Below the pieces are notes generated by a model. That model did not search any database. It worked only from the letters and a program-made list of their open reading frames with translations, and was not told the DNA's origin. From Staphylotrichum longicolle (Eukaryota > Ascomycota > Sordariomycetes > Sordariales > Chaetomiaceae), in the NCBI GenBank assembly GCA_019096155.1, contig JAHCVI010000001.1:5022001-5086000 (forward strand): 64,000 nt of DNA, written 5' to 3'. A program made the position numbers and the translations under genes. This document shows positions 24,001 to 35,348 of the stretch, in pieces. The first letter of the stretch is position 1, and every line of letters begins with the position of its first letter.

Positions 24001-27000
24001 TAGGTATCAGTTTTCGGTACATTTATCACTCATCCAACTGTTTTCGCTCGCCCGGGTTCTACTCAGAACAACCATTCTGCCTCACACCGCACACATGGGC
24101 TCCGTACATGTAAAACCCGCTTTTTGAGGAGTGAGGTTTGTACGACACGCCCGGCAAACGGCACTTACCAATCCCTGAGCCGGTTGATCCTTTCGCGCAC
24201 TGCACTATGAGCTGCCGGCAGAGACCGAAGGAGATGCATTGGTCCTGTATCACACACGTCGAGCGTCATATATGCAAGGAAGATGCAAGCAACCGCGAGT
24301 GAGAGCCACTGTCTCGCTTCAGCATAGCGGTGGGACTGCGTGTGGTCTATTATTCTAGGACCGTGGCACTTGAGATGGCACCACACTCGCTTTAGATTTA
24401 GTCCGCCATTTCACCCGACTACGTTGAGAGGTCTAGGGAAAACAACTTACACGACAATGACGCTATCCATCTCTCGTGTTTCTCGACTCGCTACATTGGC
24501 GTTGACATTTGGTTGGCCGCGCCACAAGTGACAGGTCACTTTGTTTATGCAACAGATTCCAAATCTGGAGGCTCTGTGCTGCTCGGGGATAAGGTCATGA
24601 TTGCAACCTAACTGGTAATGAAGACAGTAGAGGAATAATTCATGGTTTTGACCCCCAATCGTATGTAGGCTGTTTCAGTTACGTGAATCCTTGCCGCTTC
24701 CACATGGACCTGTTTGGTGGGGAAACGAAGCTTGATCGTATTGATCTTGACTTGAGTCAACAACCATGAAGAAACGGGGCCGAGCTGTCCGCAATGCGGT
24801 CACGGCCCAGCTGCTGTGGCTATGTTTGTTGACTTGACTCTCCTCTCCCGGTCAGTCTCGGTCAGTCTCAGCCACTCGCGACAGGTTCTGCAGGAACACA
24901 AAGTCTTGGAGAAGCCAATGACTGCGTTGTGGGGGTGAAACCTTGGGCATCCAACGCCAGCGCCCAAATCGATCGCCGGCAGCGCCTCTGCAAGCCCAGA
25001 GAGAATGACAGTCCCGAGCCCGATGGATGCGCCGGGCCGAAACCAAGGGTATCGCTCCGACTGTGTAACTAGGCTCGCCGAGACCTGGGGTCATCATTTT
25101 CGGGCTGGTACTTTAGCTTGCCGCTTCGGCAACCCTGACACAGCTCAGGCTACCTTTCTCTGATAGTTCCCTTGCATGTGATTGAAACAGCCATTTCTCA
25201 CTCCCCCCTCAAGCCCGATAAGCGCAATCCGGCCGTCTCGTTACCAAGTCTTGGCCCCCAAACTCCATGGCGGATGGATGCGAGCAAAGATGACAGCAGG
25301 AGAGCCTGAAGGCTGGCAAAGCGCCTGCCTAACAATAGACGCATGGGCAATCCTAAAAAAAAAAGGCGCAGGCGCAACCACGCTGAATGCGAAGTCCTTC
25401 TGGTCAGTTAGCCGTCTTGTTGACGCAGAAGGATGGGGAATTCGCAGCAAATAAGAGGTCCAACCCCTCCCCCTGCGGCCCCAACTGCGACCTGCATGTT
25501 GCTTCCGCAAACGGTGGCGCAATGAAATACTGACCTTACCAGCTTACATCGATTCTTGTTGTGTAAGATTCACCAGGTCTCGCTTGAAGGTCAAGGTCTG
25601 GCAACATAATCATCTTCATCCCTTCTCAAAAAGCTGCGTCTGTTACCGGCGCGTTTGGTAGCTGGCTGGGCAACGCTGCCGGCTCAATTCACATCGCTTG
25701 CGTTCCCACAATCACGGGACAGCATCTTGACGACGTTGGTTGATCATTGCCCCGTGTGTCTAGTAAATTCTGACCAGAACGGGTATGGTATTTACAGACG
25801 GCGTAATGGCACGGTTCCCTGACAGATGGGAACTGAGACCCCGGGCAAAATCGCCTGAACAGGGAGCGCGGCCCGCGCCTGGTCCAACCTGGAAGCAGGC
25901 GGTTCCGTCACTTCCACCGGCCCACCCTTGCCCCAAGCCACCAGCTCCGTCGCTGGGACACCGATCCAGGGTCCCTTGAAACCCGTGCTCTCCATCCGCT
26001 TGCTGCTGTGCCTGGCCAGCAGGTGCGCCAACAGCACAGATCACGGTTGCACACCACTGCGGGCCTCAGGAATCTAGTTAGTGTTGGCCTGCCTAGAGGT
26101 GAGGTGGTGTGCATGCACACGCGAAGCGCATGCGCCGCGCGGCCTGTGACCCAACACATGCTGCGCGCACTTGGAAGGGCTACACTGATCCATCATGACC
26201 TAAGGCACCCTGAAGGTCAGTCAGCCAGACGAGGCATCCATTCTCGTGCTCCAATTCTTCCCTCTTCCCTGATCTCCGTCCGCCGCTTGCGCTGCCGTCT
26301 CTTTGTGCTCCATCGCTCGACTAGCTGTTGTGTTGTGTAAACGGCAATCTGGGAGACTCTCGTCAGACTTTGGCAGTCGGGTGCCGTCATCTCCCTGGCT
26401 GAGCCGGGCCAGCCCGAAGTTCCGAAACCTTTTGGCCCGCTGCTGGGAACGCCAGCTGCTGCCTGTCAGGACCTGTCATTTACCCCAAAAGGTGCATCGC
26501 GACAAGTGCTGACCAGCTCCATTGCCAGATTCCCACCCCGTTGATTCCCGTCCCCGTTTCCAACTCCAGGCTTTCTTTGCAGAGGTCGCCAAGCAAGCCC
26601 TCCTGTTAGTCACGGCAAACAGGGTTGGTCACCGCCAAGGGAAACCGAGACCTCCCTTGCAATCCAAGTACAGTATGTCACGCCCACGCCCACATGTTTT
26701 CTGGTTGCAAGTCTGTTTGCACTGCAATCACCCGCTGCTGGGCAAGCCTGACGAGTGGTCGGCGAACTGCTGGGAGCCGCCTGGATGGGACGCTCGCTCG
26801 GCTTGAAACTCAGCGGGAAGCGGTCAAGGAAGGAGGCAAGGCCAGTCCTTCCCTGGTGCAGCGCTCTCTGGCTCTGGGCGCGCGCCCGGGTTTTTCTGCG
26901 TCTCTTCCATTTTGGTCATTCGGTCGAATCCGCTCCACACACTCCCCCTCCCGGGTCTGCGACGTGCCCTTCCAGATCCACACCCTCCCACACACACAAG

Positions 27001-27797
27001 GTCCAGCACCATGCAGCTAGCACTGCACATTACATACGCCCGTTTCCGTCTCCTTCCCGCTTCCCATCCATGTTCCGCTCCCCTGTCGACCGTCAGCCGG
27101 CGCCTTCTCGGTTACCCACCGGGGGCGATCGAAACTGCTCACGCTCGCTCCTGGGACGCTGGGACGCCGCCTGATTCGCTGCTGCACAACACGATCCGTC
27201 GTTCCACTCCCGGGGGTCTGCCTGGCTTTCATGCAGCCCCCTGTGTTATTTTCCCTTCCAGCCCCGCTGCTCGTGCCCACCCGCATCGCATCCACGCTAA
27301 CTTCGGGACCCAGGCCGTCAGCAACAAGGGAACTCCCGCTCCTTGATAAAAGGCTCGTTCCAGTTCCCGCCCCGGCGCGACGTACATCATTACCCGCCGT
27401 TTCTCCCCCCTCAGCCGACCCGCCCATCTCCTTTCTATTTATTCGTTCATTCCACCCGTTCCCCTCCCCCGCGGACCTCCTGGGCTCTTTTTATTTTATT
27501 TTTCACTCGTGACCCATCCCGTCGGGATTCCGTCGCCTGGGGCTTGCCTGCTTGGTGTGTTGTCAGGGATTGCCACCCGCAAGTCGACGCTCTTTTGGGC
27601 CGCTGGATTTCGAACCGTGCGTGACGAGGCGACCTGCACGTCACTTGCCAGGAACCCGAACAACCCTTTGATGCGGGGACATCCGCATGCCTTGGAGCTC
27701 TTGGACTCGTTGAGCGAACAGTCGCAAGCTGCCAAGATCAATTTTTGGAGCACTCATCCCACTCGTCACCTAACACTGCGTCTAGCCCATTTGCAAA

Positions 27798-29279
27798 ATG
27801 GCAGACGAATACCGGAGAGGACGAGTTGAACCCCCACGAGAGAATTCCGAGGATATGCGCTATCCGCCTCCTCCTGAGAGTGAGGATCGAAGGCGATTGC
27901 CCCCAGTAGGCCCAGACGGCGCCCCGGTGCCCTCGATGGCATACCCGCCTCCGGGTCCGCCGTATCCCTCGGACCCACGATATCAAGATCGGGGTTACTC
28001 ATCAGACCCGAGATACCAGTCGGACCCCAGAGGCTGGCCTCCTGGAGCCCCCCCGCCCAACGGCTACCCCCCACAACAGGACGCCCGCTACCCGCCCCCC
28101 TTTCCCGGCCAGGATCCACGGCAGTTTGACGACCGGAGGCCATTCGACGACAGGAGGCAGTACGAAGACCGACGCCAGTACGAGGACCGGAGGCAGTACG
28201 ACGATCAGAGAATGTACGATGATCAGAGGCCGTACAATGACCGGCGGGGCTATCCTGACCCGTACTACGATGGCCAGATGGCGCCGCCAGGCAGAGGCGG
28301 CGGATATGGTGCCGACTACTACAGGTACCCGCCGGGTCCCTATCCCTACAACATGGGCCCTCCCCCTCCACCCGCCGTCGCGCAGCAACAATCCGCGCCA
28401 AGGCAGAGAACATCGATTGCCTGCCGCTACTGCCGGAAGAGAAAGGTAAGGCAGCAGTGTGCAACCATGGAGATCTCCGAACCGACTTCAGAGCAGTGCT
28501 AACTTGATCTCTTCTAGATCCGTTGCAGCGGCTACACGCATACCACCAATGGCAAATGCACCAACTGTGACAAGCTCCGGATTGACTGCATATTCCAGCC
28601 CGTCTCCTCTAACTCTTCTGCCGCCTTTGTTCCTGTCTCAGCCGTTCCGGGAGGAGTGCCGCCCGGGACGCCTCTTTACGGAGCCTATGGCCAGCCGTTG
28701 CCTCCATCTTCGGCGCCAGCTCCGCAACAAGGTCGCACATATCCGTATCCACCATCTGAGTACACTCCCCCAATGCATTCGCCGACGGGATCATACACCA
28801 CGTACGATGACAAGGATCCTGGGCGCCGGCGGACGCGTCCGCCAGAGGAGGAGCACAGCGCACGGCCACCGCCTCCGAACTATCCACTGGACGACGACCC
28901 GCGCAGACGATCTCCCGTCTCGATTCATAGCAATGGCACTCCGCCCGCAGGTTACCACCCGTTCCAGCAAAGTCCCTATGATCGGGACCGGCCTCCCACT
29001 CCCACCCAGAATAGTCCTGGCCGCCCCATGCCGCCGCAACAGCAGTTGCGGACCCCCCAACCCGCACCACCGCAGATGCAACAGATGCAGCAGCCGCCGC
29101 AGCCGCCGCAGCCACCACAGCCAGCGTCTCAAATTCCACCGCAGACAAAGGGCGGGCCGCAACCGCCATCCGGCGGGTATCCGAACCCCATGAGCCTGGA
29201 TAATTTGATGGGCCCAGGGCCTCGAGCGGTGAACGACATTGACCGGAATATGCTGGGGCGGCTGAATCGGCGGGGATGA
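27798..29279 (+). CDS. Proline-rich Zn2Cys6 transcription factor
   Basis: Exons 27798-28445 and 28518-29279 encode 469 residues. The binuclear zinc cluster spans the splice junction: C209-x2-C212-x6-C219-x10-C230-x2-C233-x6-C240 (ACRYCRKRK joined to IRCSGYTHTTNGKCTNC). The splice is essential, because unspliced reading stops before the third cysteine. The N-terminus (1-205) is rich in P, Y, D and R and contains a six-residue tandem repeat (110-151). The C-terminus is P/Q-rich (PPQPPQPPQPP) and ends MLGRLNRRG. No fungal-specific middle homology region is visible, and the cluster sits mid-protein rather than at the N-terminus. It is a nuclear DNA-binding regulator by family; the target genes are unknown. 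Its 12-kb upstream gap suggests elaborate regulation (inference). Confidence 0.9.
28125..28250 (+). repeat. 18-nt coding minisatellite (six-residue repeat, seven copies)
   Basis: Seven consecutive six-residue units of the form (F/Y)(D/E/N)D(R/Q)R(P/Q/M/G), including FDDRRQ, YEDRRQ twice, YDDQRM and YDDQRP. They lie in the disordered N-terminal part of the zinc-cluster protein, at about residues 110-151. The DNA units are partly diverged. Confidence 0.85.
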
Positions 29280-32200
29280 TTTAATGAGGAGCCGACGTTG
29301 CTGGTGGCGTGGAATTCAAACCCAACATCTTACGTGTGGTGGGGGCTACTCCTACCAACGGCGAGGGGGCCGAAATTTGATTTCTGTCCATCAAAGCAAA
29401 ATGCATTGGTCAGCTCCAGGGTCCTTGTGGCCGACAGCAACCAAATTCAAGAAACCTTCTTGTGTTTAAATTCGCTTTCCTCTTTCCCTGCTGTTTTTTC
29501 CTGTCTCATCAATGCGTCCTCGTCTCGTTGCTCTTTCCTGCCGGTCTCATGTCTTGGAGCCAACGGCAGACCAACACACAATGATGTGATTGTTATGGGT
29601 TTCGCGAGTTCTGTTTCTCACTATTTGTGAGGGGTTTTGTTTCTCATGAGACACTTGCATGATGGAAGGTTTCATGTCTTGCAGGTGTATGGCGAAAGAT
29701 TGGGATTGCCTCACGGCACAACTATGAGCTTCAATTATTTATCTTCCGTCTTCTTTTTTCCTGATACTCGTTTCTTTCTCCTCTGCCTTGATCATCGGCC
29801 TCCCTGCCTTTGCAGACGTCAATGTAAACAGCGTGCAAGCAGAGTAGTTAAGTGCCCTCCGATTCCCTGCCGGCTTCGGAGCGGAGAATTCAAGCTGCAA
29901 TTGCTACAGGTCACTTCTGGCATTTCTTTTTCTTTCTGCAGTACCAACACTGTCAGCGCGTCCCACAGCTCTCCACTTCCCGTTGCCCGCGGCGATGGAG
30001 GCAGCAGCTCAGGCCCCAGCCAGCAGGCCGACAGTTGATTGACAATCGACGGAGACGGAGGACGGGACACCTGCCGTGGCAAGCCTGAAGAGGGTAGATC
30101 CTCCTTTCCTGCCTGGTTATCCCAAAGTGGCATGATCCTCGAAATGGCCACGCATCCCCCCGTCGTTGCGGGAGGAGAATGGAGCACGCCCGAAGCTGCG
30201 GTATCCCAGCAGAGCCGGGTATTGCTGACTGCCGCTAAGACCACCACGGACTAACACCGACCAGGTTCTGGGGACATCGGGGCATTGGAATGCCACGCTG
30301 GTCCTCCACAGCCGCGTCCAGCCATGTTGAGGTGCTGCGGCTTGCCAAGGTATCCCACCAGCCGGCACTGCTGCCACATGGATGGAGCTGCGAGGCATCC
30401 TCGCTGGAAGTTCCGCTCGTTGATGGGCTCATCCCTGGCTCGAGCCCGACTATCGCATCTGTCACATAATCGGCGAGACCCTCCACTCAGTACAAGTTTG
30501 GTTGGCCGATGGACGCAGGACGCAACCCCCCTATTCAAGATGGAGCGACCCGAGGGCAGGAGTCACACGGTGCCGCCGGAAGCCAAGGCCCCTGACGGTG
30601 AACAAGAAACAGGCTGATCCCTTCAAGGGGCCGGATGTCGCCGTCGTTGTTGGAGATGCGGGTCTTGCGGCCAAGTTTGCTAGGCGTGCGGTGACCTCTC
30701 CAGCTTTTGTCTTCATCTTGTGTCAAAAGTCCCTCCCTTGGGGGAAGTTGGGGAGCCCAAGGAGGTGGGAGCCAAGGGGGTTGGCCGCCCATTAAACCAG
30801 CAGGTCAACAACACATTCACCGACCGCCTGACTTGGTAAGTAGCCCTCAAAACAGACGTGTTGGCACTCTCTGCTGCCAAATTCTGGCCATGCTTTACTG
30901 GTGAAAGTCGCCTCCAATCCCATGCTTGATTTTCGTTTCCCAGCGAATCCCATCTTTAACGGGAAAGCAGCGAAAGAGACGCTCAGCACACTGTGCGGCG
31001 TGAGTAGACGAGAGCGGCGTTTGAGGAGGCTCACAAGTCCCGCGCCGAGTGACCTGTCACTTGGCACACAGTCACACACCATGCACCACCACACTCCGGA
31101 CAGCTTGCAGCACCTCACCTCGGCGATTGTTCTCTCGACTCGGATAGGGCATCACTTCACGCTGCGTAAGCGCTGCAGCAAAATAGTCTCGTCAGAGGCC
31201 TGGAGGTCCCCTCCGGACGGCAGCGAATTAGCGAGCGCCCAAACGGGTGGCCAGCATGAGAAGGCCACTTGCTGCGGCATCGCGGCGCCTGCGTGAGGCC
31301 CAAAAGGCGCTCCTTCGGGCAGCATCAGCAGCAGCCAGCCGACCTCAAATTGACGCTAATTCCATCGTGTTACATAGTATGCACACCATGACTCGCAAAA
31401 ATAGGGCATCGTCCTTACCCATCACTCTCAGCAACCCCAGGCTGGTGGGAACTTCCTGGTTTGTGCCCGGCGATCCGGGCCCCCAGATGTCAGGCTTGGA
31501 CATTGGACCGCTTCCTGGCTCCATAACGGCCCGAGCCCCCCCTTGGGAGAAAAAGGGGCAGGCCCTGCTGTGAGGGGCCTCGTCCATGTCAGAACGGAGG
31601 CGGTCTTCTAACATTGCGTAACCGCGTGGACACCGTCGGAAATGGAAGACAATGCAATCTTACTGCTTGAGGTCAGTCGAACGTGGGAAACCAGAAAGTG
31701 ATGTCCGAGCATCAAGCAGATCCGACTCGTGCATTGCGCTCCCATCAGTGATGGTCCGAGAGGAGTGGTCTGGGCGCCCACTCCGAGACGGGAGTCCCCG
31801 TCCGCTTAGACGGCTCGTTGACGGTGTCCAAGTTAGCCCAGGCCGATGAAAAGCTCACGCATACCGACAGGATGGCCAGAAATGACTGTATAAGGCTTTT
31901 CACTGATGACGCTGTCGTGGACGAATCGCTCCGTTCCGTTGGCCACGGACGAGTCGCCTTGTGTCCCCGAGCGGTGGGAAAGACGTTTGAATGACGTTCT
32001 CATTCACGGGCTCTTGCGGCGCGTCCTCGAGTTACTGACAGGCGCTTTTGATCAGCCAAACAGGTCAACTTTTGGTCGCTGGGCAGAGAGAGCGACGCTG
32101 AGACGTGAGCCAGGAGCGCAAGGGGAAATTCGAGTCTCGAGAACGAACCCCCTAGGGTGCCCAAAGAAGGTGATCACGCGGAGCTCCTCGGCACAACAGC

Positions 32201-35200
32201 CGAAGCCGAAACGAGGGTTGAGATGGTAAAGACTGACCCAAAAGCAGGAAGGAGGCGGTGCCGTCAGGTGTTTTGCAGGTCAGACCGTTCTTTCCCTTCC
32301 TTTGTCGACCATCAGATACAGCTCCAATCAGGCAGGCGTTTGCGCTTTCATGACGGAAGGATCAAACAACTTTCCGAGGCACGAACCTGCGCGACTCGCC
32401 AGATGATGGAAGAAACAGCCCCCAACATCTCAATCGAAGTTTGCGGTCTGGCCCGCCGGTCATCAGAGCAACCCTCATCCTTCAGAAGCGTTTACTAGCT
32501 AATGAAATACGCATAGAACCGCCATGGGGATTCCGCTCTTGTGGGAAGCGTGTAATTTTAGCACGCCAACAGATCGACCCCTTTCCACATCTTCGTCTCC
32601 AACATTCTCTTGGAAGCAGCTTCCGAGGCGTTCAAGCAATCATCCGGTTTCGGTTCCCAGTGGATACCCGCGAACATGTCAACAACGTGACCGCACCTGG
32701 AATATTGCGTCGTGCTCCAGTCGGTTCTCGGTTTCCTCCTTTCGTGTCCCGTTTGCTAAGCTTCGAGAGTCCCGACGACGCCGCAACGGCCATATACACA
32801 ATACAGCGTCGCCGGCACAAGCCGAGCGTCTGGGGGTGTCGGGCTACTTTGTCTGTTTCCGCGTTGGGAAACAAATGCACAGCCAAGCGCGTCTGGCATT
32901 TGCCGCCTTGCGGCATACCCCAAGGGTTTGCATGCTGCTGTCAGCTTACTCGACCACGTCAGAGATCGGTCTTGGACCGAAGGATTGCGGAGCCGTGGCT
33001 CCATGAGGAAGAAAGGTTGGGATGTTAACAAGAACTGCTATAGGTTGCTTGTGTGGAGCGGGATGCGTTTTGACTGGCAGGCGACGAGAGGGGAAAAGAC
33101 AGTCTGGCAAATGGAGGTACTGTGGTATGTCGTGGCACAATTCGAAGATCCGACTTCCTGGTTGGAACACCCATGGCTGAGTTCTGGAACTAACATCCCG
33201 AGTTGGATCAACAGGCGGCTCATAGAGCAGTACCCCGATGCCGAGCTGGCAAGGAAATACGACAGGCAGAAAGCCTGCCAGATCGGTTGTTGGGTCGGCA
33301 TCGGCCTTGCCCCTATCTCAGGGCACGGATTGTATCGTTGAGAACCAAAGACTCCGAGAGGAGAATGGTTCAGAGCAAGAGCTCAGTTTTGACCCTCTCG
33401 TCCCTTGATCTACTGGTTTAACAGAAGCTGACTCCCCTAACCTAGGCCCGCCTCGTTCTCAGACCCTCGTCTGCATGCGCCGTACCCAATCAACACCGAT
33501 CAGCCAAAGCAAACATTGTCCTCTCAGTCATCCGCGAAGTTTATTCAAACAGAACTCCTCTCAACGCGACCGGCAGCGGCGGCAGACCGCGCTCAGATGG
33601 TGGAGACTTGAGCATGGGTATCAACAAGGGGCCTTGCGTTGCGAGGGCAACAAAAGGCGATGAGTGGAGTCGAAGAAATATCGACGCCTCCAATGGTTTT
33701 CAATCATATGTTGCGGGCTGTGAGTGCAGTCGTATGGTTTTGGGCTCCCGTTTGCTTTTCTTGCCCATGGTCGTTTTGGAGTGGCCAGCAACCTTGAAGT
33801 CAGGGGTCCGTCTGTCGCTGACAGCGTCTGATTCGTCTCCTCCTTTGTCCTCTGCTTTGGAATAGGATTCAGTTAGGCACCAAAGTCGTTTGATTTTCGT
33901 TGCCTGCAGTTCTATCGTCATTGTGGGACGCTGGTTTCGGTATTAACCACAGACGCTGCTCTTCTTCCCGGCACCCAACAACACTCGAGTCCGCGAGGTT
34001 GATAGGGATTCATGGAGACCAACCCAGCATCTCTATCATACCAGCAAAGTGCTTTGGAGAGATAGTCCCCTCTGCCGTCCCGCACGTTGTCGAGCATGAG
34101 CTGCCTGGCCGGCCAATCTGGGGGCGGCGCGCGTCATGGTTGTACAGGGGCGCCAGGGTTCAGTCCGCTGTGCATGCAGCCACGGTTACAACATTCGGCG
34201 AATTTCGTCAGATGAGCATTGGCCGATTATGAAACAGCTATTTTCTGTCCTGCAGCACATTCGCCGGTGGGAAACTAGGTGACCTGAGGCGATAAATTTC
34301 AGGACAGGGTTCTGGCGGACTGTCATTCTCGAGGGCCCTACCAGACAGGAGATGATAACTGTCCAAAAGATTGACAGCAGAGGCAGTATTCACGCTTGGG
34401 CCAAAGCTCCAGGCCGTCAAAAGGCTGAAACTTCAATGTGCCCTCGGGTTCGAGAAGGACAACTCCCATCAACATGCTCTGGACCTCGGTGCCCAACCCT
34501 AACCCTGGTTTGATCTGGGCTCTTTGTCGAGTCGCCTTCCCTCTCCAACGAGATACCCTCTAGATGGGATGGAAATTGTTTTGCTTGGAGGGAACAATGC
34601 CAACATATTCGAAAGCGAAAGGTTTGTAAATAGCACTGGATAGGGTCGAGCATCACGGTACTACTGAGTGACAACGATGAAAGACACAAAGGTCGCTGCT
34701 TGTGCCGAAGCCTGGTGTCTGGTTTATGATCGACTGACGTCCAACTGATGAGGGCGCGGATATGGATGGAGCTTATGAGGCTCGAGTCCGCATCATCTTC
34801 AACAACGCGGCCCAAGGCGGTGAGGAATCGCATTGTTCCTGTGGGCAAGGTTCAGACAGATACGGGCAGACAGACAGATTGTGGTGACAAAGACTCAGCT
34901 CGACCTGTAGAACCCATGATGTTTAGCTGAGTTAGTTGATACCAGTGAGGAGGAGCAAGCATATGGAAATACAAGGCCAGAGTTATGTAACATATTCACA
35001 TAAAGCACCTGAACAGGGAGACATCCCAACCCGGTTCCTGCCACTGAGAAAAGTAGCCTAGCGAAGAAGTAAGGTTGCAAAGAATGAAGATATAATAACT
35101 GAGAAAGGGGCGAAAAGAAAGCTAAAGATCACCGTGGTATTGACAAAATCCGTTTCCCGCTTCTCCTCATAAAACGCAACAAACCACAGCAGGGCCGGGG

Positions 35201-35348
35201 CCACCAAGGGCACTCAGTCACAACAACAAAACAACAACAAAGCAACCATTATCCCCCAGGGCCAGAGACGCAATAACAATAACAATAAATAAACCCAATC
35301 ACCCAGAAGATAGAGCAACGAGAAAAGGACCCCTTAAAAAGGGGCCGC
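29280..35348. other. 6.1-kb gap between convergent genes
   Basis: Between the 3' ends of the transcription factor and the VHS-GAT gene. Convergent neighbours elsewhere in the window lie about 0.2-2.9 kb apart, so this is the longest such gap. Open frames (for example 32441-33028 and 32928-33341 plus) overlap out of frame and show no motif or splice support. 29280-29900 is T-rich and looks like 3' UTR. 35080-35340 is A-rich on the plus strand (CAACAACAAAAC, CAATAACAATAA), probably the 3' UTR of the VHS-GAT gene. Nothing else is assignable. Confidence 0.5.

Larger units (their letters stand above)
15695..27797. other. 12.1-kb region with no recognisable gene
   Basis: Between the divergent methyltransferase and Zn2Cys6 genes. 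Many open frames occur on both strands (the longest about 349 codons, 17771-18820 minus). They overlap one another, are rich in R, G, S, P and W as expected of GC-balanced random sequence, and show no domain motif, signal or paired splice sites. I see no transposon ends, tRNA, rRNA or RIP-like AT enrichment. Short repeats lie at 18697-18724 and 20991-21020, and a palindrome CTAGGTACCTAG near 21432. The last 800 bp are strongly C/T-rich, probably the promoter and long leader of the transcription factor. Non-coding transcripts cannot be excluded. Confidence 0.55.

Noticed and set aside
34491..34506. Telomere-like CCCTAACCCT
   Set aside because: Only about two units; no array or associated element.
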